A DNA stretch of 64,000 nucleotides from Escallonia rubra. Taxonomy: Eukaryota; Streptophyta; Magnoliopsida; Escalloniales; Escalloniaceae. Shown piece by piece: positions 1-12,377 of the stretch. The DNA is taken from assembly GCA_033065855.1 (NCBI GenBank), contig JAVXUO010002860.1, positions 434,001-498,000 of the forward strand, given 5' to 3'. A program made the translations under genes and the position numbers. Below the pieces are notes generated by a model. The model was not told the DNA's origin. It did no database searches and worked only from the letters and a program-made list of their open reading frames with translations. Within the stretch, counting starts at the first letter, position 1, and every line of letters starts with the position of its first letter.

Positions 1-4
1 CTAA

Positions 5-3000
5 TCTATATATTATCTATAAAAAGCTGAAACCTTCACTTAAAATTGCGACACGTAAGTTTTTTAGAACTCTATTTTTGCGACACGTAGAATTTTTTTA
101 GGAACTTTCGTCTTCTGCCACGTAAGCTTCTACTTTGCATGTGGTACTTACCTTACTTAATTGGTCTCTTCATTTAGAGTTCAACTTTTTTGAATTGGAT
201 ATATAAGATTTAAGAATCCTATTTGTTTTGGTGTTCTTTTTTTTTCTACCCTATTTAACTATTTCCTATGATTTATTTTTAGAAAATTTGTAGGTATAAT
301 TTACCATATATTTGTAGACTTTATGAAATTAAGAAGTCAATCATACACCTTATAAAACTCTACTTAATCATTATACTTATATATTTGGCCCTAATTTTGA
401 TTATTAACACCTTATATGATTCAAGAATCCTATTTATTTCCCTCCTTTGTTTTAGTGTGTTCTTTTCTTACCTTATTATTACTTTCCTATCATTTATTAT
501 TAGAAAATTTGTAGGTAAAATTTAACCTATATTTGTAAACTTTAAAAAACTAAAAAGCCAATCATATACTCTATAAAACTCTACCTAATCACTATACTTA
601 TATATTAGGCCCAAATTTTGATTATTAACACATCAAAAGCACTTTAAAATAATCTTTGCGCCACATAGGACTTTTTAGGAATTTTCTCCTTTTAACACGT
701 AAGCTTCAGCTTTACATGTGGTTGTTCCCCAACTTAATTGGTCTCTTCATTTAGAGTTCAATTTTTTGAATTGGATATATACAATTCAAGAATCCTATTT
801 GTTTTGGTGTCCTTTTTCTTTTCTGTCCTATTTAACTCTTTCCTATGATTTATTATTAGAAAATTCGTAGGGATAATTTAACCTATATTTGTAAACCTTA
901 TAAAATTAAGAAGGCAATCACACACCTTATAAAACTTTATCTAATCACTATACTCATATATTAGGCCCTAATTTTGATTATTAACACCTTATAGGATTCA
1001 AGAATCCTATTTGTTTTGGTGTTCTTTTCTTTTTCCACCTTTGTTTTGGTGTTCTTTTCTTTCCTACCTTATTATTTAACTCTTTCATATCATTTATTAT
1101 TAGAAAATTTGTAGGTATAATTTACCCTATATTTATAAACTTCATAAAACTAAGAAGCCAATCATATACCTTATAAAACTCTATCTAATCACTGCACTTA
1201 TACATTAGGCCCTAATTTTGATTATTAATACCTCAAAAGCACTTTAAAATAACTTGATTTTTAGAACTCTATCTTTGCGCCACGTAGGATTTTTTAGGAA
1301 TCTTCTCCTTCTGACACGTAAGCTTCAGCTTTGCATGTGGTAGTTTCCCAACCTAATTGGTCTCTTCATTTAGAGTCCAACTTTTTTGAATTGGATATAT
1401 AAGATTTAAGAATCCTATTTGTTTTGGTGTTCTTTTATTTTTCTACCTTATTTAACTCTTTCCTATTATTTATTATTAGAAAATCCGTAGGTATAATTTT
1501 CTCTATATTTGTAAACTTTATAAAACTAAGAAATCAAGCATACACCTCATAAAACTCTACCTAATCATTATACTTATATATTAGGCCTTAGTTTTGATTA
1601 TTAACACCTCAAAGTACATTAAAATAACAATATAAAATCTCAAAAATATAAAATACAAAATCTTCCCTACTTAATAACTCTTTATTATGATTTTATTATT
1701 AAAGAATTTATAAGTATTATTGGCTACTACACGTAAGATTTACGACACATAAGATTTGTTGAGCTCTTATATTTTTTACAAGTAAGATTTTTGAAACTTT
1801 GAGCAGCAACTACTTTAGAAATTCCAAGAGAATTATATAATCTTTGAGATCGCTAAAAGTAAGTTTGAAAGGAATCTATTTTTTTATAAGTTATACCGTT
1901 AAAGTCTAACGTCTTACTTAGTTTTAACTAAGAACAATATGTGCTTCGTATAAAATAACTTGTGGCAAGCTAAGATTGAGTTGGAAGAAAATAAATGTAA
2001 GGGTAAATGAGTTAAAAAGAATTTTTTGCCCATTAATTAATAACAAAATTATGATAGTTAAGGTAATGGTACTAGGGAGATTTCGGCGGTAGATGTTACA
2101 GTATGACAGTGGTGGGAACCAGTAAGATAACAATGATTACGAATGTGATAGTGGTAATTATTCTTGTGGTGGTAGTTGTAGCTGTACTGTTAATGAGATT
2201 GAGATTTGTAATAGTTCTGACAAGTCATGGTTGCAACGATATATGTAGTTCTGGAGATGGTTGTGGTGGTGGTAATCTTAGTAGTATGATCATAGTGATG
2301 CAGAGGTGATGGTAGTGGTAACACTTATTAAGTGATAATTCTAAGGTGATTAGAGGTAGCATTAATATAATGGTGGTTGATAAGTTATGCTCAAATATAC
2401 CTTAGGCAAGTGATAAAGTGTTCACAGTGGTAGTTCTAAAAATGCTCATTTACAGTGGTAGCACTAAGGTGTTTTGAAGTACTATCAATGTAGTAGTGGT
2501 GCATCAATCTAGATTGGACAGCCCGAAGAAAAAGATATAGTGATGACTCGATTAATCTTTTATAATTTGAGCATATACATAGAATGTACTTTGAGTACTA
2601 TATTTCCTTTTCATTATGAAATATGGGAAGTGCTTTACATAAAGAAAGATATCAGATGACTCAATTAGCATTTATACTTATAGGAAGATTGAGCTTGATA
2701 TACATCATCCACTTACTAGATTCTGTTAACAAAAACAAACATAATTATAAAAATGAGCATATGAATGGTGATTTTCTTCCTTAACAATATATTTGGACAG
2801 AAGATTGCTTTATCCTGGCGATTAGAATATTGATGTTTGACTATTAAGTTAAAATGTATGATCTATGACTATATATTAGTACGAGATTGTCGCTCATAAT
2901 TTGTAACTAGTAAATGTCAAAATTGCTTATGAAAAAGCATTCTAAGATTATACCAAAATTATTTTTATTGTAACATTCACATCCGATGTGTAAGTAAAAG

Positions 3001-3394
3001 TATGCATCAAAACTTTCGAAAAATGTGTTTTTAAGATGTGATCTTATACTTTAATTTATATATTTGTCGGCAATTAACAAGAGTTGTAACGTATCAATAA
3101 TTAATGTGTTTTAACCAATATTTTCAACACCTTGCTTTGGTGCTTTGAAATCTCTCTAATATTCTCATACATCTTCCTGCTCGATTTGTCAAAAAATTTA
3201 GGATTGTTGAGTACAGCTTTGTGCGTATATAACATGCATGAACAACATAGGCTGCAAGAGACATATGAATGCATATTACATGTTTATTAGAAATTTTAAC
3301 AGTATGACTTAATGTGTGTTTGTTTACCTCTTAAAATTAGAAGAAGACAAATTTTTAAACCTATCCCGTGCATTTGCACGGGTCCATTAGTTAG
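5..3394 (+). mobile_element. Non-autonomous Helitron, copy A
   Basis: The element starts TCTATATATTATC after an A and ends TTAG before a T. A 7-bp-stem hairpin (CCCGTGC, loop ATTT, GCACGGG) at 3365-3382 lies 12 bases before the end. TC start, 3' hairpin, a CTRR-like end and insertion between A and T define Helitrons. The same element is at 23802-30139, where an element-free paralogue at 31609 fixes both ends. The end here is TTAG instead of the CTAG of the other copy. No Rep/helicase reading frame is visible. The interior is AT-rich tandem repeats (about 200-1610) followed by a GT-rich low-complexity stretch (2100-2520). The left flank is only 4 bases because the window starts there. Confidence 0.88.
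205..1610 (+). repeat. Internal tandem repeats of the Helitron
   Basis: About five degenerate units follow one another. Each runs from an 'aagaatcctatttgttttgg' box through 'attagaaaattcgtagg' to 'taggccctaattttgattat'. Units start near 208, 422, 786, 995 and 1408, with spacing of about 210-410 bases. The same series recurs in copy B at about 26930-28350, so the repeats were present before the copies separated. Confidence 0.75.
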
Positions 3395-3458
3395 TTGTAA
3401 CAAAAGCAACATGCTCTGTCCTTTTTGGAGGAAAAAGAGGTTTGGGACTTAGTTTTTA

Positions 3459-4391
3459 GGGCAAATTACACAAATATCCCTGAGGTTAGGGTGTAATTAC
3501 AGTCAAGGAAACTAAGTTTTAAAATGTAACATTTCGTGTCCAAACACTTTTAAAATGTATCAGCCGTGTCTATCCGTCAGGGTTCTGTCCAAAAAGTGTA
3601 CTTTTTTAATGATATCAGCAATACGTATTTTTAAAATGACGATACTACCCCTTGAACTGTATATACTGAATATTTTTTAAATTTTAAATCTTTGATGTCA
3701 GCTTTAATTTGAAGATTAGGGTTTTAAAACTCTAAAATTGATTTGTTCTTTCTCAATTTGCAGTCTATTTCATCAAAATTAAAAATTTCTCAAGTCACAA
3801 TGTATCACCTTGCAAATTAGGATTTTGTTGAAACCCTAATTTGCAAATTGGGGTTTTCTTGAAACCCTAATTTGCAAATTGGGGTTCTCTTAAAACCCTA
3901 ATTTGCAAATTGGGGTTTTGTTTGCAATCCCCACCAAATCGGTCGCGCCGCCGCCAACTCCCGGCAATGCAAACCTAATCACCTGCCTCTACCACACTGA
4001 ACTAGTCCTCATCGCCCTCACCTGGTCCTGCAGCCTCTTCGGCGACATCGACGAGATCATCGGCGACTGCCGAATATCTTTGTTGTGGGAGGTGCGGCGT
4101 TGCGGTGTCGGGGAAGGGGGAGGGTGGGTACGACGATGAGGAAGAGGAAGGGGAAGGGGAAGGGGGAGGGTGGGTGTGGTGATGGGGAGGCAGACCGCGA
4201 AGGGGTGCTGCGGGGAGTTTGAGACAGAAATGGGGTTGGGGTTCCAGCTTAAGGGCAATATAGTCTTTTCATTAAAACCGTTAGGGTTTTTAAGATTCCG
4301 TTTGGTCAACGGACATAGGTGTAATTTGTCCAAACTATTGTCCTCGCCTGTAATTATACCCTAACCTCAGGGATGTAAGTGTAATTTGCCC
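3459..4391. mobile_element. Mutator-like element (933 bp) in S3
   Basis: The terminal inverted repeats begin GGGCAAATTACAC and continue for about 40 bases with mismatches (CCCTGAGGTTAGGGT against its complement). The target duplication is 9 bp with two mismatches (tagttttta / tgattttta), and the uninterrupted site is visible at about 30195. A 9-bp duplication with long inverted repeats is the Mutator (MULE) signature. The interior holds about four copies of a palindromic motif built on AAACCCTAATTTGCAAATT (3800-3920) and a GC-rich part (3930-4240) that could be captured host sequence. No transposase is present. Confidence 0.85.
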
Positions 4392-4686
4392 TGATTTTTA
4401 ATTTAAGTAGGAGAATTTTATATATTAAGACAGTAATACGTTTCTTTTCTCAATTACACACAATCAACTAAACTGCCATGCATCCAAGAAAGCCAAAATA
4501 GAGTTAGAAGGTTACAACCATATTGAAGGTAAGAGCTTGCAGGGCGGGGTAAATACAACAAAGTTTACAAAAAATTAGACTGCTCCAAACGCCGTCCAAA
4601 AGGAAGTTAGGTAGTACAATCCAATGTGTTGATTGTACGAGCCCTTACTTTTGCTTTCTTCACGCTGCTGCTGCTACCTGAGCACC

Positions 4687-4908
4687 TCAGTTGGAGACTG
4701 TGGAAATGCTGGAGTCCAAAAAGAATATCAAAAAGAACAAATCATCAGCAGAGATATTAACATGTATGTATCCCCTGTACTGTGCCCAAAGAATCCCTAT
4801 AAGAAGTCCTTTTGAAAAGGATGTGTGTTTGGTATTCGATAGATAAACGCCCTCGAATTCAGCTGCAAGACGCCTTTTGGATGCTTGAACGGATAATTTA
4901 GAGTCCAA
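4687..4908 (-). other. Conserved exon-like open segment in S3
   Basis: An open frame of about 73 codons on the minus strand is kept in units 1 and 2 (30485-30706) with only a few amino-acid changes. The N-terminal part includes KRRLAAEFEGVYLSNTK and the middle GLLIGILWAQYRGYIHV. In unit 3 (about 31990-32105) the sequence after GYIHV differs: it reads HIFEDDSYVISQ and then a stop, where units 1 and 2 appear to have a small deletion. I do not recognise the family. It may be the last exon of a gene that was duplicated and decayed, or chance conservation from a recent duplication. Confidence 0.3.
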
Positions 4909-5155
4909 AAACCTTGTCCTCTCCGAGAAATAAATGCGTATATCTAGTATACTTCAGATGCTTCATAGTACTATCATGGAAATTAGTTTCTTTTAGTGGT
5001 AGGCAGAAGTGATAACAGGCATTAATTTTTTCCGATGTGCCAACCGAGTTATGAGTTTACACGATAGTCTATTTTCCATTCTGAAAAAGCTTCCACACAT
5101 AAATGAGTCTTCATACTCGTACAGTTGAAGTAAAAGACCTATTATGGCAAGGCCT

Positions 5156-7854
5156 AACGTTCCGGTTTTGCATTTAGTTGAAGCTTTAGAAACTTGTTCA
5201 CGTCCTTTTTTGTCGCTAACAGATAGCTGTTTTGTTGTTTATGTATTTTTTTATACAAGAATTGAAATGTAAGCATGCATTATAAAATGTGAAAATATAC
5301 GCTCCCAAACTTTTAGATCGTTTGCCATCTTTGAAGTGTTAAGATAAACCGGTCCAAATGCACATGAAACTTGGTTGTCTCTTTATTTTTACGTAATCTT
5401 TATTCATATGGTTCAAAAATGGAAGGCATGACCCTACTTGGAGCTAGAGCAAAGAAAGATTCATGTCCAACTTAATCAATAACCTGTTCTCAACAGCAAA
5501 AATTTGTCGCCAATTCCTTCAGCGCCAGGTTCAAAATAAATGGCATAATGTCAGCATTACACCTACTCTCCATGTAGGAAAAAAGTTGCTCTAACGAGAG
5601 ACAAAACAAATGTGGAGCTACAAAAAGTTGTTATATTATTACCACCTTGTGCTTTAATTTGCAGTTTGTAATTTGTTCTTATTTCTGTTTCTATTCTTTT
5701 GGAGTCCTAAACCTGTAAACTTTGTATATTACTTTAAGTTGAGTTATAGTGTAGGATATGATGTACTCTAATTCAATTGTAATGGGTATAAGTTTATTAG
5801 GTTTTCGTTATTGTCGACCTTTTGTGGTCACGCATACTAAGTCATGAGAATGTCGTGACCTATAATATATATGTAAGCTCTGCAGCTGAACGATTATGCT
5901 ATTTTAAAATTATCAATGCAATTCTCGAATTTATCAGGAAAAAAAAGGGAGAGTCCATTTGTATCTAATGGCTATTGATGTGCCACGTCATTCGTGAAGA
6001 GATAAGAAAAGAAACAAGGGCCGAAAGTCTTCACTCTCTTTCATCCTTCCTTTTGCAAACACTCGTCAAATCGCCGGTCGGACAAATCCATACAAATACA
6101 AGGGCCCGGGGGTGTGAATCCACCACCGAGGATAAAGCTCCCAACATTCTACCCCACACAAAAAGCATGAAAACCTAGAATGGGGGAAGTTTATTTTAAA
6201 CGATGTCTCATGACTTTCTTCACTCTAACATTAATCTTCCCGCAAATATGAATCCTTTATTATGTGAAAACATTGACAATGAAGGTAGAAGACCACACAA
6301 TACTTATATATTTATTTGTTAACTGTTTGTATCGCGGTATGCTCCCTCACATGTGACTAGAACTATAGTGAGATCGGCCAAGCACGTAAACAAATTAAAT
6401 TGGTAGCAGTGAATTTTATTTGAATTGTCTGTTAGACTTGAATTGACCCGCTCTAATATCACGTGGAAACATCAAATTTAATACCAATTGAGGACATCAT
6501 GTGAAAACATCAAACTTAATACCAATTGACAATAAAAGGAGAGGCCCACAAGACGCATTAACGTTTATTTTCTCGATGTGACTGGTGAGATCGTATCACT
6601 ATGAGTTCTAGATTAGTCGCTATATCCCCATAGACAATGAAAGCCTTGGGTGGTAAGAAAATCGATCTATAACACTCTAGTTAAAGAGAAACCAAATTAG
6701 ATTGATATGAAAACTACGACTAAAGACTTGATCACGATCTACAATAGCAACCAAGTCCCATGGCGGAAGGTGGAGATGTTCTCGCTGGAAGAGAGTAAAG
6801 AGTTGGGAAACCTAGATGAAAATCGATCTTTTCCTCTCTGCTTTTCATGTATCTATAGTGGCTTGGTTGACGTGACAGATTTTCGCCTGTTGGAGATGGA
6901 TAGACGCCTGTGATTGGAATTAAAGCATCAGTGTTGTAGCCCTAACCATAGCAGATGATATGAATTCGGAAAAACTCGAAGCGTATTCACTCTTATACTA
7001 AACCGAGACAAGAATTTAGCAGCTTGCAAGCACGTCTCAACTTTTGTGAACATGAGTTTTCGATTTCGATTATAATAAGGGTCGTGCTTTTTACTCACTC
7101 TCTTTTATATTCTAATCTTCACACCCTTCTGTACATATTCTATATTACAAATGTATAATGGATAAAAGTTTTTGTTTTAGCGACAAAGAATACGAAAGTT
7201 GTAGTTAGCATCACCCTGTAGAAACTCGTGGTTTTCACTTGGTCCTACAGTACTGTGGTGCATTAAAATTGGACCATGGTTGAACACTATGCTCGCCTTG
7301 TGACAACATACCATTTTTAATCTAATAAGGAATGCATGGATGAGGAAAGCCACGGCCCCTCCTGCCCCTGTCAACAACATTTCAAATCACAAAAAAGAGT
7401 CCCACTATGAAATTGGTCAGGTGATTAAAGGCAGCGGCAAAGCCGGAAACTTCTGAAAGACCAATTATCTGTCAAGACTTGATGGCTGATAACACTTTTC
7501 AACGTGGATTATTAACTTTCATAGCTCTTAAATTAAGAGACTATTTCTACCTCGTAATATGTTAATCACATGCTTATTTATCACTAAAAATATTCAAATA
7601 CGGACTTGCTTTTTCATAAAGTGGGAATCGGATCCTTGGGCTTTATTTAATTTCGAAGTGAGTGGCTATAAATGGAATCTTGTTTTCCCCCAAAAGGAAA
7701 ATGAAAAGCCCCGGTTTGAGATGGATGTTTGAGGCTTTGAGCTACAATAGAAATAATGATCAAGAACTATAAACTGTAATACAGGGAGAGCACTCTTATG
7801 GTAAAGCTTTTTGTAGACTTTCAATTATCCCTACGTTTACTGTTATGAATCGTC
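5156..7854. other. Unit 1 interval X, no gene identified
   Basis: About 2.7 kb of AT-rich DNA between S3 and the copia insertion. It contains a LINE 3'-end fragment near 5700-5949. Short open frames are present (for example on the minus strand at 7177-7380), but none has a recognisable domain or convincing splice context. The corresponding interval is absent from unit 3. Confidence 0.5.
5700..5949 (+). mobile_element. 5'-truncated LINE 3' end
   Basis: The segment contains 'gtgtaggatatgatgtactc', 'gagaatgtcgtgacct' and 'aattatcaatgcaattctc' followed by an A-rich tail. The same blocks in the same order end the retroposon at 14173-15170. This is the shared 3' untranslated end of one LINE family. 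The 5' break point is not sharp and I could not find a target duplication. Confidence 0.55.
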
Positions 7855-8276
7855 TGTCGAAATTAGTGCAACTTATTTTAGAGGTAGTTAGTTGTATTTA
7901 CTTGTTTTCCTAGTCTTTTGCTTAGTGAGATTATTTCATTTTCAGTTACCAATTTTATAGCTAAATGTGAGGCTTGTTCACATAGTGGACTTTGGTTGTT
8001 TGTTAGTGATAAACATGGAGTGAGTAGTGGGTTGCTTGTTAGTGGTAAACATGGAGTGAGTAGTGGGTTGCTTGTTAGTGGTAAACATGGAGTGAGTAGT
8101 GGAGATATATGTGGAGAGTGGCTTAGTGGAACCTAGTATTTAAATAGAGGTTCAATAAGCTTATTGAATGATCAATCTATTTTGCAAGTTTCTCTCAAAT
8201 ACAAGTAATATTTTTATTCCAGCTTTCTTCCTTTTGTTACTCTCTGGAGTCTTTGTATTTTTCCTCTTTTGTTTTT
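7855..8276 (+). repeat. 5' LTR of copia element 1
   Basis: The 422-bp repeat starts TGTCGAAATT. It contains three tandem copies of a 36-bp unit (around 8008-8100, core aaacatggagtgagtagtgg); the 3' LTR has two. The length difference between the LTRs, 36 bp, is exactly one unit. A TATA-like sequence (agtatttaaatagagg) near 8137 is a candidate promoter. Confidence 0.93.
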
Positions 8277-8277
8277 T

Positions 8278-8291
8278 GGTATCAAGAGCCA
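8278..8291 (+). promoter_or_regulatory. Primer-binding site of copia element 1
   Basis: The sequence tggtatcaagagcc lies one or two bases after the LTR. It matches the usual plant copia site complementary to initiator methionine tRNA (TGGTATCAGAGC) with one extra A. Confidence 0.8.
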
Positions 8292-8388
8292 GCTAAAGGT
8301 TCTTTTGTTGTTCAAATCTTCTTGTCTATCAAATTTATTTGTTGGAGAAGTTTGAACGTGTGAGAGGGAGCTTTCGTTGACTGCTGCA

Positions 8389-9294
8389 ATGGAGGTCTCA
8401 AATGGAGGAAATGTTTACAACGGGATGGAGAAACTTGTAGGCAAAAACTACAAGTATTGGAGGATGTGTATGGAGGCATACCTTCAAGGTCAGGACTTAT
8501 GGGAATTGATTGCCGGTACTGATGCAATCCCTTCCGATGTTCCTGAGAATGCTGAGTCACGACGGAAGTGGAAGATCAAGTGTGGGAAGGCTCTCTTTAC
8601 TTTGAGGACATCTATTAGCAAATAGTTCATTGATCATGTTCATGACATTTGTTCTCCGAAGAAAGTTTGGGAGATGCTAGAAAGGCTGTTTACCAAGAAA
8701 AATACAGTAAGGCTACAGCTGTTGGAGAACGAGTTAGCAATGTTAAAGCAAGGAGGTATGTCAATTTCAGAATACTTTTTACGAGTTAAAAGTATTTGTG
8801 CTGAGATTTCAGAGATAGATACGGATGAGAAGATTAGCGAAGCTCGTCTACGTCGCTATCTTGTTCGCGGTTTGAAGAAGGAATATGGGCCTTTTGTCAC
8901 CTCTATACAAGGGTGGTCGACACAGCCTTCTGTCGAAGAATTAGAGAATTTAATTTGCTCTCTAATCAAGAAGCCTTGGCGAAACAGATGGCGAAGAGCT
9001 TTGAAACCGATGACGTTCTCTTTTCGAAGGGAAAGTCGGACAAGAAGAATCCGTTCGGGAGTAAGAACAAAGAAGAAGATTCAAGTGCAGAAAAAGGTGG
9101 CAATTCACACACTAAGATGCGGGAAGACTGGGCATATAAAGAAAAATTGCCGGGTGAAGCTTTCGAAGGCCAACGTCGCATACACAAGCGAAGGAGATGA
9201 TCAACTCAAATGGGATCATTGCTTTACTGTTGAGGCTATTGAACAAAAGTCAACCCAAGCTTTTGTCAATTATGCTGACAACAAGAAAGAATAG
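8389..9294 (+). pseudogene. gag of copia element 1, disrupted
   Basis: The ATG at 8389 is the first in this frame after the primer-binding site. The frame reads a copia capsid domain (residues LVGKNYKYWRMCMEAYL near the start) and stops at a TAG at 8623-8625, after which the same frame continues with the capsid domain (SEYFLRVKSICAEI). Near 8947-8956 a duplicated 'aattt' pushes reading into another frame, which carries the linker up to about 9110. A second change restores the first frame just before the zinc knuckle CGKTGHIKKNC; the first cysteine expected in a CX2CX4HX4C knuckle is missing. A further TAG closes the frame at 9292-9294. Confidence 0.9.
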
Positions 9295-12200
9295 TGGATC
9301 ATTGATTCAGGTTGTTCTCACCATGTAACCGGGAATGATACTTTGTTCTCGGAAGTGCATGAACACCATGGAGATTGAGTTATTGTCACTGCTGATAACT
9401 CTACTCATCCTGTAGCAAAAGAAGGCGTTGTGACGATCGATGTGGCCAACGATACAAGCAGTGTCAAGTTGCATGATGTTTATCATGTTCCAGGTTTGAC
9501 GAAAAATCTAGTTTCAGTTCCTCAAATTACTGATTCTGGAAAATATGTCTTATTTGGCCCAAAGGATGTGAAGGTGCTTGATAATGTGAAAGAAATATCT
9601 GCTAATGTTATTTTTTCTGGTGAGAAGAAAGGTTCTTTGTTCGTTATGTCAGCAGGTGAAGCTTATGTGAAGAAGACAAGCCAAACCGATAATGTTGCTA
9701 TTTGGCATGCTCGGTTGGGTCATGTAGGCTACCAATTGCTGCAACAGATTTCTTCTAAAAAGTTGGTAGATGGTATGCCAACTTTGAAGAATGTCCGAGA
9801 AGATGTGATTTGCCAAGGTTGCCAATATGGCAAATCTCATCGTCTTCCTTTCAAAAGGTCATCAAATCAAAGATCCACGTTGTTTGAATTGGTTCATACA
9901 GACTTGATGGGACCAACGAGAACACCAAGCTATAGCGGACATCGCTATGTTATGGTGTTGGTGGATGATCACTCGAGGTTCACTTGGGTGAAATTTTTGA
10001 AGGAAAAGAGTGAAGCACTATCCAAGTTTATGGAGTTCAAGGATGTCATTGAAAAAGAGTTTGGGAAGAAGATAAAATGCCTCCGGAGTGACAATGGTGG
10101 GGAATACATGTCAGATGACTTCTTCAAATATTGTGATGACAACAGTATTCTTCGTCAAATGACATGTCCAGACACGCCTCAGCAAAATGGAGTTGCAGAA
10201 AGGAAGCTTGGGTATCTTTCTTCCATTTGTCGTTCATGGCTGCATGACAAGAATCTTCCTCGGGAGCTCTGGGCAGAAGCTATTCAATGTGCATGTCATG
10301 TGACAAACAGGTTGCCTCCTTGGCCAGGTACACAAAAATCTCCCTTTGAGATTTTGTATAGTGAAAAGCCAAATGTGAAATATTTTCGGGTATTTGGTTC
10401 TATTTGCTACGTTCATGTTCCTAAATCTAATAGAACCAAACTTGACCCGAAAGCAAAGAAATGCGTATTTGTTGGCTATGACTCTCATAGGAAAGGTTGG
10501 AGGTGCATGGATCCAGATACAAAGAAGTTTACTACTTCTAGAGATGTGGTGTTTGATGAGGTGTCCTCGCCATTTTCTGCTCCAAAGTTCATTGCTCTTG
10601 GTGATGATCAAGATAATTTGGAGCTTCTATTTCCTGAAGCAAATGTGCAAGCACCTAGTAATGTAGAGGCAGAAAATGAGTCCCCAACTCAGAACATTGC
10701 TAGAAGAGAAGATGAGCAACAAGCCGTGAGAAGGTCAACAAGGGAAACAAAGAAGCCAGACTACCTCAAAGATTATGAGGTAAAACTAAATAGTTGTTCG
10801 GTGACTTCATGTTTCTTTACAGGAGCATTAACTGCAGAAGAACCAACAAGTTATGAGGAAGCGAGGGGCTGTCCAAATTGGGAGAGAGCAATGCAAGAAG
10901 AGATTGATGCTTTAGACAAAAATGAGACATGGGAGTTGGTACCGAAACCAGAAAAGTGTGAGCCAGTCACTTGCAAATGGGTGTTTCGCTTGAAGAAAAA
11001 TTCTGATGGTACCATTGATAGGTTTAAAGCTCGTTTAGTTGCTCGTGGTTTCTCTCAAAACTATGGATTGGACTATGAGGAGACATTTAGCCCGGTGGCG
11101 AAGATGGTGACAGTTAGATCAATTATCTCGCTTGCTGCTTTTAAAGGTTGGAAATTATGGCAGCTTGATGTAAAGAATGCATTTCTTTATGGAGAGTTGG
11201 ATCGTGAAGTATTTATGGAGCAACCTTTTGGCTTTCTCTCTAAGCAATTTCCAAATCATGTTTGTCGATTGAAGAAAGCACTCTATGGCCTAAAGCAAGC
11301 TCCTCGAGCTTGGTATGGTAAAGTTGCTCAATACCTCATCTTCTGTGGATTTAGAGTTTCTGATTCAGATTCTAGTTTATTTATAAAATTAGAATCAAAT
11401 GTGCATCTCCTGGTATTATTATATGTTGATGATATGATAATAACTGGGGATAATGAATCAGAAATTTCTAATTTGAGAAATGACTTGTCTGTTCGTTTTG
11501 ATATGAAAATTTTGGGGGAGATTGGATGTTTTCTTGGTCTAGAAATTGAAAAATCAGACCAAGGATATTTTTCTGTCTCAAAGAGCTTATGCAAAAAGTC
11601 TCTTAGAGCGTTTCAGCATGGGGGATTCGAAAGAAAAGGCCACTCCAATGGAGCCAAATCTTAAGCTGAAGAAAGATAAAGGGAAGCCATTGAAGGATGC
11701 CAGGAAGTTCCGACAACTTGTTGGAAGTTTGATTTATCTAACCATCACAAGGCCAGAAATTTCATACTCTGTTAGTGTTGTTTCTCAGTTTATGCAAAAT
11801 CCAAGAACCTCTCATTTGGAAGCGGCAAGAAGAATTTTACGTTATGTAAAAGGAACTCTTGATTATGGTCTTCTGTACAAGAGATGTGATAACTTTGTGT
11901 TGAGTGGATTTACTGATGCAGATTGGGCCGGAGATACAAATGATCGTCACTCAACTTCAGGATATTGTTTCAACACTGGTTCAGCAGCAGTTTCTTGGTG
12001 TAGCAAGAAGCAGAATATTGTTGTTTTGTCTAGCACCGAAGCTGAGTATGTGGCAGCAACGATGGCTACACAAGAATGCGTTTGGTTAAAAAGGCTAATT
12101 GGAGACATGTTCTGCGAAGTTGACTATGCTGTGCAAATTAAGTGTGATAATGAAAGTGCCATTAAGCTTGCATCAAATCCAATTTTTCACGCGAGAACAA

Positions 12201-12370
12201 AACATATAGAGGTGCGTTATCACTTTGTTCGTGAGAAAGTGCTAAGCGAAGATGTTGAGCTATTAAGCGTTCGCACCAACGATCAAGTGGCTGATATATT
12301 TACTAAGGCTTTGGTGGAGCCTAAGTTTCAACGTTTTCGGGATGCTTTGGGTGTCGTAAGCTTGCACTAA
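9295..12370 (+). pseudogene. pol of copia element 1, disrupted
   Basis: Protease is marked by WIIDSGCSHHVTGN directly after the gag stop, and a TGA at 9376-9378 follows. From 9430 a long open frame covers the pre-integrase zinc region (WHARLGHVG, CQGCQYGKSHRLPF), the integrase core with its catalytic acidic residues (HTDLMGP, LRSDNGGEY, QQNGVAERK) and reverse transcriptase including LLYVDDMIITGD. A frameshift near 11562-11575 moves the rest into another frame, which encodes RNase H (FTDADWAGD, SSTEAEYVA, CDNESAI) and ends at TAA 12368-12370, just before the polypurine tract. All pol domains are present in order, but one polyprotein cannot be read without crossing these breaks. Confidence 0.93.
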
Positions 12371-12377
12371 GGGGGAG
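12369..12377 (+). promoter_or_regulatory. Polypurine tract of copia element 1
   Basis: The purine run aagggggag lies directly before the TG that starts the 3' LTR and overlaps the last pol stop codon. It is the standard primer site for plus-strand DNA synthesis. Confidence 0.85.

Larger units (their letters stand above)
3395..5155. repeat. Segmental duplication block S3, unit 1
   Basis: Outside the Mutator-like insertion at 3459-4391 this block matches 30140-30955 nearly base for base, and its first part matches 31609-32105 with more differences. It begins 'ttgtaacaaaagcaacatgc' immediately after the Helitron end and stops matching after 'ttatggcaaggcc' near 5155. It is part of the tandem unit that carries the MYB gene. 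Confidence 0.85.

Noticed and set aside
2103-2309. Valine-rich open frame in the Helitron (and its twin at 28850-29053)
   Set aside because: It arises from GTGGTA-type low-complexity DNA, has no domain, and lies inside a non-autonomous Helitron.
7177-7380. Minus-strand frame with a hydrophobic N-terminus, possible small membrane protein
   Set aside because: No family recognised, no splice or promoter context, and no conservation can be tested within the window.
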